The notes below the pieces were generated by a model. It was given only the letters and a program-made list of their open reading frames with translations, was not told the DNA's origin and ran no database searches. Source: Planctomycetota bacterium (lineage in GTDB: Bacteria; Planctomycetota; Phycisphaerae; Phycisphaerales; SM1A02). From it: a stretch of 61,092 bases of DNA. Made by a program: the position numbers and the translations under genes. The stretch covers positions 1-61,092 of the forward strand of contig VGXR01000011.1 in assembly GCA_016873255.1 (NCBI GenBank), read 5' to 3'. Positions within the stretch are counted from its first letter, which is position 1. Every line of letters starts with the position of its first letter. Shown one piece after another: positions 8,375-16,407 of the stretch.

Positions 8375-8394
8375 TGTACTAGTGTAATAGTACA
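8375..8394. promoter_or_regulatory. Perfect palindromic operator, TGTACTA-N6-TAGTACA
   Basis: A 7-bp perfect inverted repeat around a six-base spacer, 19 bases upstream of the GntR-fragment start codon and overlapping the -10 box of its promoter. The position and AT-rich TGTAC/GTACA arms fit autoregulatory sites of GntR factors. Confidence 0.75.
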
Positions 8395-8414
8395 GTATTC
8401 GTCGGGCATGTCAA
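8387..8414 (-). promoter_or_regulatory. Sigma-70-type promoter for the GntR fragment operon
   Basis: On the minus strand TTGACA (8414-8409) is followed after 16 bases by TACTAT (8392-8387). The -35 is a perfect consensus and the -10 is embedded in the palindromic operator. Confidence 0.65.
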
Positions 8415-8540
8415 CCCTGTTTCGCTAGATTTGCCAAAGTGCCGCCGAGAGCCCGAGAACCCGCCGCGAACCTTGAACGCATCGCCGCCCTCCTGCGCGA
8501 CCGCTGCGGCGCTGTGCGCTTCGGCGCGCCCGTGGCGTTC

Positions 8541-8935
8541 GAGTACACGCTGGAGTGCCTTGCGATCGAGGCGTACCGATACCTGCAGGGCGAGACCATC
8601 ATGGCGGTGCTAGACGAGCTGGCGCTGATCTGGAAAGAGCTGATGCACATGCGGGTCGACAACGGGCCGGAAATGCTCTCAAATGCGGTGAAGGCCTAGT
8701 GCGTAGCGCGCGGCACCGGCGCCCTCTCCACCGACCCGGGGTCACCGGTGGCAGAACGCCATCGCCGAGACCTTGAAAGGCAGGCTGCGCGACGACATCC
8801 TGCCGTTCGAGTTCTTTGACACGCCGGCGGAGGGGCGGTGTCTGATCAACTCGCGGGACCTCTTCTACAAACATCAGCGGATCCAGCGGGCGCTGGGCAA
8901 GTGGACTCCGGCGGGATTTGCGGCGGCGTGCCTGG
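8541..8935 (+). pseudogene. IS3-family transposase remnant (integrase domain)
   Basis: Decayed C-terminal half of an IS3-type transposase. In one frame EYTLECLAIEAY, MAVLDELALI and RVDNGPEMLSNAVKA match the DDE-domain region around the second catalytic aspartate. A TAG stop at 8697-8699 interrupts it. The same frame continues GTGALSTDPGSP, then an extra base near 8748 shifts the reading so that WQNAIAETLKGRLRDDIL, FFDTPAEGRCLINS and QRIQRALGKWTPAGF appear in the next frame. The protein is thus broken by at least one stop and one frameshift, and the N-terminal half and orfA are gone. No intact terminal inverted repeats were found. Confidence 0.8.
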
Positions 8936-9110
8936 CGCTACCTACGCGCCCGCTCGCTGCGCTCCCCCGCCGCTGCGGCACTGCCGGGCACGTAAGAGGC
9001 ATTTACCATGCACCAATCCTCACAAGGGGTGTACCGTTGAGAGCCACCCCGTCACCTGCCCCTGGCCCTTGCGTAAGGCCAGAAACAGACCGCTGCGAGC
9101 CATGCGGTGT

Positions 9111-9962
9111 ATGCGTTTCACCACAAAGGACGACGTGAAGTCACTAAAACGACCAAGTTTCGATCGCGTGGACTGTCCCGGTAGACAGACTCCCCGAGCC
9201 GTGGTTTCGCTCTTTTCCGGCGGTGGCGGGTTGGATCTCGGGCTAGAGGATGCTGGCTTCTGTACGGCTGTTTGCATCGAACACGACGCAGATTGCCGTG
9301 CGACGCTTCGGCACAATCGTCCGGGTTGGAATGCGATCGACCATCAGGGCGGAGACATTCGTGCCATTTCCACCGCAGTTATGCTTAAGAAGTCGGGCCT
9401 CCAAGCGGAGGAAGCAGCATTGGTCGTCGGTGGTGCCCCCTGCCAGCCCTTCTCGAATATCGGTTCGCGTGCCGGGACGGAGTCGGTTGACGGCACACTC
9501 TTCAAGGAGTTCATGCGAGTCGTTCGGGGATTCCGTCCACAAGGCTTCATCTTCGAGAACGTGGCTGCGATCACCCACAGCCGCCACCGGGAGGTTGTGG
9601 AATTCCTACAGTCGGAAGGTGCACGCCTCGGATACGGCGTCACGGTCGCCGTGCTGAACGCCGCCGACTTTGGAGTACCGCAGAAGCGGCTACGGATGTT
9701 CGCGCTCGGATGCCGCTCCGGTCGCGCGCCCGCGCTTCCGGTCCCGGAGTTCGGTGCTCCGGACGAAGGACGCCAGCTCGGCCTTAAGCCCTGGCGTACA
9801 GTCGGTTCTGCGATCATGCGGATCCCGAAGTCGCGGCTTGGCAGGTCTGACAACCTGTGCATGCAAGTGAGCGACCTCATGCTGCGCAGGGCGCCCCCGG
9901 CAGGGCGCGTTTTTCCGCTGCGGACAGAGCAAACTGCACCGCAAGTTTCGGGACGTCGGTGA
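9111..9962 (+). pseudogene. Truncated DNA cytosine-5 methyltransferase
   Basis: The frame holds the first half of a C5 cytosine methyltransferase. Motif I is VVSLFSGGGGLDLGLEDAGF, motif IV with the catalytic cysteine is GGAPCQPFS, motif VI is FENVAAI and motif VIII is QKRLRMFALG. Homology fades near base 9880. The frame then runs through a 20-bp hairpin repeat and stops at 9962, so the target-recognition domain and motifs IX and X are missing and the enzyme should be inactive. Start codons at 9102 and 9111 are equally possible. The stretch is visibly less GC-rich than its neighbours, which suggests horizontal transfer. No restriction endonuclease is beside it. Confidence 0.8.
9891..9914 (+). 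terminator. 20-bp hairpin repeat, copy 2, with T run
   Basis: Same 20-mer as at 2370-2389; here it is followed by a run of five T residues (9910-9914), so it looks like a rho-independent terminator. It is fused in frame into the truncated methyltransferase. Confidence 0.6.
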
Positions 9963-10197
9963 CGGAAGCTGCCAATAACTTCCGACCGATATTCGCCTAT
10001 TTCGCGTTAATCCTTTGTTGAGTTTCTCACGGATGACGCCATAGTTACCGAGGGTATTGCCACTTCCCGCGAGGGATCACGTGTCGATTTCCCGATGTTT
10101 GGATTGCAATCGTTTGTCGCGGAGCTCGGCCAGGCACCCGGCCGCGCACCGACCGCTCAGTGAAGGGTGCCAGGAACTCACGAAAGGACGCATCGAA
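9963..10197. other. Intergenic region upstream of a secreted-protein gene
   Basis: About 235 bases, AT-richer in the first third, with no gene that I can support. It should hold the promoter of the gene at 10198. A clear Shine-Dalgarno, AAAGGA at 10183-10188, lies ten bases before that ATG and decides the start. Confidence 0.6.
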
Positions 10198-12297
10198 ATG
10201 ACGTCTCGCACAATTCTGACGGTCGGCGCGCTGACCGGAGCCACGCTTGCGTGCTCCGCGATGGCGCAGACCACGATCTACACCTGCGACTTCGACAGCC
10301 CGCCGTACAACGTCGGCTCGATCGATGCCCAGCAGAGCTGGGTGACGGCGCAGGCCACCGCGCTCGCTCCCGGCCTCACCTCGATGGCCGTCGTCAGCTC
10401 GGGCGGTCCCGGCGCGCAGGCCGGCAATGGCTTCTTCTCGTCGACGAACGGGCCTGACGCGACCACGTCGGGTCGTTTCGCGTTCCAGGCCCGCGGCCTG
10501 ACCGCTACGACGGTTGCGCCCCTCGTCGAGGCGATCCGTGCCGCCGAGAACGGCGGCGCCACGGCGATCGAGTTCTCTGCCTACATCACCGCGCCGACCC
10601 CGGCACTCAGCGGCACGTCGAACGTCGGCGCTCGCCACGGCATGATTCTCTACGTGCAGGACCCCTCCGGCACCGTGACCAACGTCAAGGCTGCCTGCGG
10701 CTTCCAGGTCCGCGCCTTCGACCGCCAGGTGTTCGTGGTGCAGTGGCTCGATGTCGGCCAGCTCGGCGTCGGCACTGCCGGCAACTACCTGATCAACTTC
10801 ACAACTCCGCTCCTGGTCGAGGCGACCGGCTACACCCAGATTGGGTGCCGCTGGAACCGCGAGACCGGCATGCCTGCCGTCAAGGTGGGTGCGGGCCTTT
10901 GGACTGACGTGATCGCCACCTCGACCATCAACTACAAGGCCGTCGAGTTCGACATCGTGAACACCCGCGGCTCGACCTCGGGCGGTGCGATCAACACGGT
11001 GTCGACCGAGGCGTACATGGACACGCTCGTGGTCGCGGCCGCGGTTCCCGCGTATCCGCAGTGCAACGCGGCGGCAGGTCCCTGCGACCAGCCGCATGCC
11101 GGCGGCGGCTGCAACATCGTCTCGTGCTGCGAGCAGGTCTGCGCGATCCAGACGTCGTGCTGCGACACCGGCTGGGACTCCAGCTGCGTGGGCATCGCCA
11201 TCCCGCAGTGCAACCTGTTCGTCTACAGCTGCACCAACCCCGGCACGCCGTCCAACAACTGCGCGACTTCGCCGACCGTGCTGGCTTTCTTGCCCTCGAC
11301 GCAGCCGTACGACACGACGCTTGCCACCACCGACGGTCCGCCGGAGGCTGGCTGCAACTCGTCCAACAACGACCTGCCCATCCACAAGGATGTCTGGTAC
11401 CGCTTCCAGGCGGCGACCGCTGGCACGCTCATCGCGTCGAACTGCAACACGAGCACCTTCGGTGGCTCGGGCAACTTCGACTCGAAGATCGCGCTGTACA
11501 ACCTCGGCCCCAACCTCGCCACTTTCGACCCGCAGCTCCTCCCGGAGTACTTCGTGGCGTGCAACGAGGACTGCACCGACCCGGTCTTCACGTCCGAGCT
11601 GTCCCAGGCGGGCATCGTGGCCGGCAACCACTACCTCGTCCGCCTCGGCGGCTACGAGGGGCAGTCCGGCACGGGCAGCCTCTACATCAGCGTCCTGCCC
11701 CCGCCGAACCCGTGCGACCCGGCCAACATCATCAACGGTGTTGCTGGCATCAACACGGTCACGGCTGACTCGCTGTACCCCGGCCTGACCACCACCACGT
11801 GCGCCTTCCCGTTCGGAACGCAGGTGATCGCCAAGGCCAAGTACATCAAGTTCACCCCGGCGGCCTCGGGCCTGATCACCTTCCAGACCTGCTCTGACAC
11901 GAGCAGTGCTGCGACCGACGCGCGCCAGGCGGCGATGACCGTCTGCGGCGACGCCTCCACCATCATCGCGTGCGATGACGATGGCTGCGACACCGGCGGC
12001 GGCACCATCTTCACCAGCAAGCTGCAGTTCAACGTCACCGCGGGCACCACGTACTACGTGGCGGTCGGTGGCTTCGACGCGGCCTGGACCGGCTCGAACG
12101 TTGAGATCATCCCGCCCACGGCACCCGCGTGCCCGGCCGATCTCAACAACGACGGTCAGGTGAACGGCGCCGACCTGGGCCTCCTCCTGGGCGCCTGGGG
12201 CCCCTGCTCGGGCTGCGCTGCGGACCTGAACGCGGACGGCGTGGTCAACGGCGCGGACCTCGGTCTGCTGCTGGGCGCCTGGGGCCCGTGCCCCTAA
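10198..12297 (+). CDS. Secreted multidomain protein with dockerin-like tail
   Basis: A 699-residue exported protein. A signal peptide ends near AMAQ (residue 24) and is followed by a beta-rich, lectin-like region to about residue 285. A compact Cys-rich module comes next (residues 288-337, about ten cysteines, including CNIVSCCEQVC and SCCDTGWDSSC). Two PPC-like beta domains follow (345-500 and 501-640), and the last 55 residues are two dockerin-like repeats. Start at 10198 is chosen for the signal peptide and the AAAGGA ribosome site; the frame is open further upstream but without either. No catalytic motif is visible. It is likely a surface or extracellular structural protein, and a hairpin pair closes the gene. 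Confidence 0.85.
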   Translation: MTSRTILTVGALTGATLACSAMAQTTIYTCDFDSPPYNVGSIDAQQSWVTAQATALAPGLTSMAVVSSGGPGAQAGNGFFSSTNGPDATTSGRFAFQARGLTATTVAPLVEAIRAAENGGATAIEFSAYITAPTPALSGTSNVGARHGMILYVQDPSGTVTNVKAACGFQVRAFDRQVFVVQWLDVGQLGVGTAGNYLINFTTPLLVEATGYTQIGCRWNRETGMPAVKVGAGLWTDVIATSTINYKAVEFDIVNTRGSTSGGAINTVSTEAYMDTLVVAAAVPAYPQCNAAAGPCDQPHAGGGCNIVSCCEQVCAIQTSCCDTGWDSSCVGIAIPQCNLFVYSCTNPGTPSNNCATSPTVLAFLPSTQPYDTTLATTDGPPEAGCNSSNNDLPIHKDVWYRFQAATAGTLIASNCNTSTFGGSGNFDSKIALYNLGPNLATFDPQLLPEYFVACNEDCTDPVFTSELSQAGIVAGNHYLVRLGGYEGQSGTGSLYISVLPPPNPCDPANIINGVAGINTVTADSLYPGLTTTTCAFPFGTQVIAKAKYIKFTPAASGLITFQTCSDTSSAATDARQAAMTVCGDASTIIACDDDGCDTGGGTIFTSKLQFNVTAGTTYYVAVGGFDAAWTGSNVEIIPPTAPACPADLNNDGQVNGADLGLLLGAWGPCSGCAADLNADGVVNGADLGLLLGAWGPCP

Positions 12298-12305
12298 GGC
12301 CTGAC

Positions 12306-12377
12306 GGCTGCCCCGCCTGACGGGGCAGCCAAATTCGTGAGTTCCACGCGGCCCCCGGACTTCGGTCCGGGGGCCGC
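12306..12377 (+). terminator. Tandem hairpins after first dockerin gene
   Basis: Hairpin 1: GGCTGCCCCG / CGGGGCAGCC (12306-12330). Hairpin 2: a 13-bp perfect stem around a TTCG tetraloop (12348-12377). A near-copy of the whole module follows the next gene. Confidence 0.8.
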
Positions 12378-12493
12378 TGCGTTCTGGGACGGGCGCTTAC
12401 GGAATTTGATGGCCGGGAACCCGTTCTCGCGTTATGTTTTATCGGGAGGCCGGCCGATGCCGCCTCCCCGACGCGTTTCACCCAACCTCATGA

Positions 12494-12501
12494 AGAGAGG
12501 A
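12494..12501 (+). promoter_or_regulatory. Shine-Dalgarno AGAGAGGA
   Basis: Lies 12 bases before the ATG at 12514 and favours that start over the in-frame ATG at 12490, which would place the site inside the coding region. Confidence 0.6.
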
Positions 12502-12513
12502 TTCGAGAACCCC

Positions 12514-14058
12514 ATGCGAACCATGCTCACTGCCAGCGCTGCCGCTGCCGTGCTTGCCACGGCCGCCTCCGCGGACATCACCGTGACCCTCACGAACACT
12601 GCGTTCGCGGGCTTCACCTTCAACCAGATCGTCGGCTCGCTGAACGGTCGTTGCACGGGCACGCTGACCGCGGTCCAGGTGGACGTGACGCTCAATGCGT
12701 CCACTGCGTTCACCTATGCCGACGACATCTGCGTCTACGTGGATCCCGAGCCGCTGTCGACCGGCGGCCTGGTGCAGGCCGGCGGATTCTCGAACCTCGG
12801 CGCCGCGCAGCGCTACTTCTGGCCGAACGGCGCCTCCTCGACGCCGGGCACCCCCTGCATCGGCACCATCACGCTCACCACGCCCGTCACCTTCGGCGCC
12901 ACCGCGGCTGACCCCGCCATCTGGGTGGGCAACGGCTACGGCGCCGCCGGCACGTCCGGCACCTGGACGGGCACCGTGACGCTCGTGGGAGTAGATCCGG
13001 CTGTGGAGCCGCCGTACGACCCGTGCAGCCCCTGCTGCACGCTCGCCTATGGCGCCAACGGCAACCTTCCGTTTAACTACGAGACCGCGGCCAACCGGGA
13101 CATGGGTGCATGCGGCACTGCCTACAAGGCGAACTTCTATCCGTTCACCGCGCCCTTCACGGGCAACTACACCTTCAGCACCTGCGAGACGCAGACGGCC
13201 ACCAACCTCACCGGCACCAAGCTCGGCGTGCTGACGGGGTGCACGGCCGGCGCGACCGTGGTTGCCTGCAATGACGACGGCTGCGGGCTCGATGGCCGCG
13301 CGTCGACGCTGTCGGTGGCCTTGACGGGCGGCACCACCTACCAGGTGGTGGTGGGCCTTGATTCGGCCGCCGAGGCCGACCCGGGCCTCATCCGGATCGA
13401 CGTCGATGGCCCGTCGGCGTGCAGCCAGGGCGCGTCGCTCGCCTTCGGTGCCAACGCCTTCGCCAACACGTCGGCGCTGCCGAACTACGTGGTGACGACG
13501 GATGCCGCGGCAACCACGACCACCACGGTGGCGTTCGCGCAGTGGTACCGCTTCGTGCCCGCCGTCACCGGCGCGTACAGCTTCGACGTGTGCGGATCGG
13601 TGAACGACACCAAGATGGCGATCGGCACGGCCTGCCCGGCCACCGCCGGCTCGCCGTTCGTGTCACTCGCGTACAACGACGACGCGTGCGCCTGCAGCTC
13701 GGGCTGCGGCTCGACGGGGCAGTTGGCGTGGTCCAGTCGGCTGGATGCCGCCAACAGCGATCTTCCGCTGACCGGCAACCTGACTGCTGGCGCGACGTAC
13801 TACATCGTGCTTGGTTCGTTCGGAGCGGGTTCGGGCGCGGCGAGCGGCACGCTCACCATCAATGGACCGACCCCGCCGCCCGCGTGCCCGGCGGACCTCA
13901 ACAACGACGGTTTGGTGAACGGCGCGGACCTCGGTCTGCTTCTGGGCAACTGGGGCCCGTGCGCAGGCACCCCCTGCCTCGGTGACCTCAACCTGGACGG
14001 CGTGGTCAACGGCGCGGACCTTGGTCTGCTGCTGGGCGCCTGGGGCGCGTGCCCCTAA
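12514..14058 (+). CDS. Secreted beta-domain protein with dockerin-like tail
   Basis: A 514-residue exported protein: short signal peptide (residues 1-20, ending AASA), a beta-rich domain to about 165, and two PPC-like domains (170-300 and 300-455). Each of these has paired cysteines, and the first carries ACNDDGCG, a motif shared with the upstream gene's second PPC-like domain (ACDDDGCD). Two dockerin-like repeats end the protein (460-514). No enzymatic signature is seen. The gene follows a similar one after a double hairpin and has its own ribosome site. The resemblance of domains, tails and 3' hairpins suggests the two genes arose by duplication and divergence, though their N-terminal halves differ. 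Confidence 0.85.
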   Translation: MRTMLTASAAAAVLATAASADITVTLTNTAFAGFTFNQIVGSLNGRCTGTLTAVQVDVTLNASTAFTYADDICVYVDPEPLSTGGLVQAGGFSNLGAAQRYFWPNGASSTPGTPCIGTITLTTPVTFGATAADPAIWVGNGYGAAGTSGTWTGTVTLVGVDPAVEPPYDPCSPCCTLAYGANGNLPFNYETAANRDMGACGTAYKANFYPFTAPFTGNYTFSTCETQTATNLTGTKLGVLTGCTAGATVVACNDDGCGLDGRASTLSVALTGGTTYQVVVGLDSAAEADPGLIRIDVDGPSACSQGASLAFGANAFANTSALPNYVVTTDAAATTTTTVAFAQWYRFVPAVTGAYSFDVCGSVNDTKMAIGTACPATAGSPFVSLAYNDDACACSSGCGSTGQLAWSSRLDAANSDLPLTGNLTAGATYYIVLGSFGAGSGAASGTLTINGPTPPPACPADLNNDGLVNGADLGLLLGNWGPCAGTPCLGDLNLDGVVNGADLGLLLGAWGACP

Positions 14059-14066
14059 GGCCTGAC

Positions 14067-14138
14067 GGTTGCCCCGCCTGAGGGGCAGCCACTCTCGTGA
14101 GTTCCGCATGGCCCCCGGACTTCGGTCCGGGGGCCATG
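14067..14138 (+). terminator. Tandem hairpins after second dockerin gene
   Basis: Hairpin 1: GGTTGCCCC / GGGGCAGCC (14067-14090, one wobble pair). Hairpin 2: a 14-bp perfect stem with TTCG loop (14107-14138). Nearly identical to 12306-12377, including the sequence between the hairpins. Confidence 0.8.
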
Positions 14139-14202
14139 TGCTTTCGGGGGACAACGGCGTTGGGCACGCGCGGGACAATGTGGCCGCGTCAGCGTGGACG
14201 CA

Positions 14203-14679
14203 TCAGCGCTCGTCGTCCCAGCGCCGCGACTGCTTGCGCTCGGCCTGCTTCTTCTTGCCCTCGAGCCGCCGCTGCACGCTGCCCCAGGTGGGCTTGGTCT
14301 TCTTGCGGACCTTCGGCCGCACGGCGGCCTGCGACACCATCGTGCGGAGGCGGCCTTCGCAGCCCTCGCGGTTCATCAGCTGGCTGCGGTGGAGGTCGCA
14401 GCGGTAGAGCAGTTCCCCGTCACCGACAAGGACGGACGACGCGATGGTGCGGAGGCGTTCCTGCGCGGCGTCGTCGAGCCCGCCGATGTCGGCGATGCGC
14501 ACGCGCAGCACGGCGGCGGTGCTCGCCTTGTTCACGTGCTGCCCGCCGGGGCCGCGTGCGGTGGTGAACGACCACTCCATGTCCTGCGGGCGGATCCACG
14601 TGCCGCGGCCGAGGTCCACCGCGCCGGGCGGTCGCTTCGGCTTCGGCGGGGGCGGCGGCGGTGGGTACGCTTCGGGCAT
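14203..14679 (-). CDS. arfB: Peptidyl-tRNA hydrolase ArfB (ribosome rescue)
   Basis: A release-factor-like hydrolase that frees ribosomes stalled without a stop codon. The 158-residue product has the catalytic GGQ loop in TTARGPGGQHVNKAST and the matching beta strands, then a C-terminal basic tail (KVRKKTKPTWGSVQRR, ending in KKKQAERKQSRR) that in ArfB enters the empty mRNA channel. A short Pro-rich N-terminal extension precedes the domain. It lacks the stop-codon-reading domains of RF1 and RF2. The start used (14679) shares a CATG with the divergent gene's ATG at 14678; an ATG at 14691 is also possible. The 3' end faces the terminator of the preceding dockerin gene. Confidence 0.9.
   Translation of the reverse strand: MPEAYPPPPPPPKPKRPPGAVDLGRGTWIRPQDMEWSFTTARGPGGQHVNKASTAAVLRVRIADIGGLDDAAQERLRTIASSVLVGDGELLYRCDLHRSQLMNREGCEGRLRTMVSQAAVRPKVRKKTKPTWGSVQRRLEGKKKQAERKQSRRWDDER
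14666..14671 (+). promoter_or_regulatory. TACGCT -10 box (leaderless pattern)
   Basis: TACGCT is six bases before the ATG of the outer-membrane-type protein at 14678, with no ribosome site between. Confidence 0.45.
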
Positions 14680-15568
14680 GGTGACGCTCATTGTCGCATG
14701 CGTGCTCTCGGCGGACCCGGGGGCCTTTGCGGAGACGGGCGCCGCCGCGCGGACGCTGGGGGTGGGCGAGCGGGTGGGGGTCACCGGCGAGGTGGGGGTC
14801 TGGGTGCCCAGGCTCACGGGCACCGCGCAGGTGGGCACGGGCGGCACGCAGTTCCAGCTCAACGAGGACCTCGGCGTGGGCGAGGGCAACGCGGGCATCG
14901 CCGGGGAGTTCGGGGTGTGGGTGGACCGCTGGCGCTTCGGGGGCATGGGCTTCGCGGTGAATGGCGGCGAGACGCAGTCGGCGGATGTCGCCGGCACGTT
15001 CGGCGGGACGGCCATCGCCGTGGGGGACACCATCACCGGGAGCTTCAGCGCATGGATGGCCGGCGCGGAGGTGGGATACGTGCTGTGGCGGCCCATGGCG
15101 GACGAGCCGTGGCCGTGGGACGCATCGGGCGGAAACCGCGATGCGGCGACCAAGGCGATGGGCTCCGACGGATACCCGCGGTTCGACGTGCGGGTGCTGC
15201 TCCTCGGCGGCGGCCTTGCGTTCCACTACGACCAGCAGCTGACCAACCAGGCGACGGGCTCCTCGTCCACGTTCGACCGCACCGTGGCTTGCATCTACGG
15301 CGGCGCCGGCCTCGACGTGCAGATCGGGTTCGAGGGGCGCGTGCCGCTCCTGCGCGGCGTGCGCATCTACGCGAACGCGGGCGCGGGACCGAGCATCCCC
15401 GACCTCGAGACGGTGTGGATGGTGCGGGTTGGGTTCGCGTTCCTGATCGATGACAGCATCGGCGCGGAGTTCGGGTACCGGCTGTTCGACTTCGACCTCG
15501 TGGACGGTCCATCCGAGGTGGACGGCGGCCTGCGAGGGCTGTTCGGCGGGGTGACCATCCGTTTCTAG
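14678..15568 (+). CDS. Outer-membrane beta-barrel-type protein, unknown role
   Basis: A 296-residue protein with a short hydrophobic N-terminus (VTLIVACVLSA) and then alternating hydrophobic and polar strands rich in Gly and aromatic residues. Examples are EVGVWVPRLTG, GEFGVWVDRWRFG and EVGYVLWRPM, and it ends in a strand with a C-terminal phenylalanine (GGVTIRF), typical of outer-membrane barrels. No enzymatic motif. ATG at 14678 is preferred because of the TACGCT box; GTG at 14681 is an alternative. It is divergent from arfB, and the metallophosphoesterase follows eight bases after its stop, so these two are probably an operon. The barrel assignment is inference from strand pattern, not a recognised family. 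Confidence 0.7.
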   Translation: MVTLIVACVLSADPGAFAETGAAARTLGVGERVGVTGEVGVWVPRLTGTAQVGTGGTQFQLNEDLGVGEGNAGIAGEFGVWVDRWRFGGMGFAVNGGETQSADVAGTFGGTAIAVGDTITGSFSAWMAGAEVGYVLWRPMADEPWPWDASGGNRDAATKAMGSDGYPRFDVRVLLLGGGLAFHYDQQLTNQATGSSSTFDRTVACIYGGAGLDVQIGFEGRVPLLRGVRIYANAGAGPSIPDLETVWMVRVGFAFLIDDSIGAEFGYRLFDFDLVDGPSEVDGGLRGLFGGVTIRF

Positions 15569-15576
15569 GGCTTGCG

Positions 15577-16407
15577 ATGGCCAACGGAAGGCTCGATCTT
15601 CGCGCGCGGGTGAGGCATGCGGTGGTGACGCGGGCCGCGGACGCGCTGACGCTCGGGGTGCTCTCGCGCCGGCACCGCGCGCAGCGGATCGAGGTGCGCG
15701 AGCTGGAGCTGCGCATTCCGCGGTGGCCGGCCGCCCACGACGGGCTGCGCGTGGCGCACGTGTCGGACTTCCACCTCGGGCACCTGATGCCCGTGGAGCG
15801 CGCGGCCGATGCGGTGCGGCGCGTGGGGGCGCTGGGCGTGGACCTCCTGGCCTGCACCGGCGACGTGGTGGACCTGCATGCCGACGGCGCGGAGCCGCTG
15901 TTTGCGGAGATGGCCGCGGTGCGGGCGCCGCTCGGGCACTACCTGGTGCTCGGGAACCACGACCACCTGCACGACGCCAAGCTGATCGCCTCCATGGCGC
16001 GCCGCAACGGAGTGCGGCTCCTCGATGGCGACGTGGTGGAGGCCGGCACGGGCGCGTCGCGGCTGCTCGTGGGCGGCGTGGACTGGGGGCGGTCGATCCG
16101 CGTGCTCGACCGAGCGGTGGTGCGGCTCCCCGAGGTCCCCGACCTCCTGCTTGCGCACAACCCGAAGGCCTTCCACGCGGCGGCGGCGCGCGGCGTGCCG
16201 CTGACCCTCAGCGGGCACACCCATGGCGGGCAGGTGGCATGGAAGGGAAGGCCGCGCACCAACCTGAGCTTCGCGCACCGCCTGAGCGCGGGCGCCTACG
16301 CGCGCGACGGCTGCGGGCTGTTCGTGAACGTGGGTGCGGGTGCGTGGTTCCCGCTGCGGCTCCACTGTGCGCCCGAGGTGGTGCTGCTCACCGTGCGCCG
16401 CGGATGA
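15577..16407 (+). CDS. Metallophosphoesterase, YaeI/YkuE-like
   Basis: A 276-residue calcineurin-type phosphoesterase with all binuclear-metal motifs in order: SDFHLGH near residue 64, GDVVD near 95, GNHDHLHD near 127, and GHTHGG near 210. The segment before the domain is basic and could associate with the inner face of the membrane. Relatives in this subgroup act on phospholipids or on UDP-diacylglucosamine, but the substrate cannot be told from sequence. It starts eight bases after the barrel-type gene and its last 20 bases overlap the convergent decarboxylase gene. Confidence 0.88.
   Translation: MANGRLDLRARVRHAVVTRAADALTLGVLSRRHRAQRIEVRELELRIPRWPAAHDGLRVAHVSDFHLGHLMPVERAADAVRRVGALGVDLLACTGDVVDLHADGAEPLFAEMAAVRAPLGHYLVLGNHDHLHDAKLIASMARRNGVRLLDGDVVEAGTGASRLLVGGVDWGRSIRVLDRAVVRLPEVPDLLLAHNPKAFHAAAARGVPLTLSGHTHGGQVAWKGRPRTNLSFAHRLSAGAYARDGCGLFVNVGAGAWFPLRLHCAPEVVLLTVRRG

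Noticed and set aside
10057-10197. Longer start for the first dockerin-tailed gene
   Set aside because: The signal peptide and the ribosome site place the start at 10198; the upstream extension has neither.
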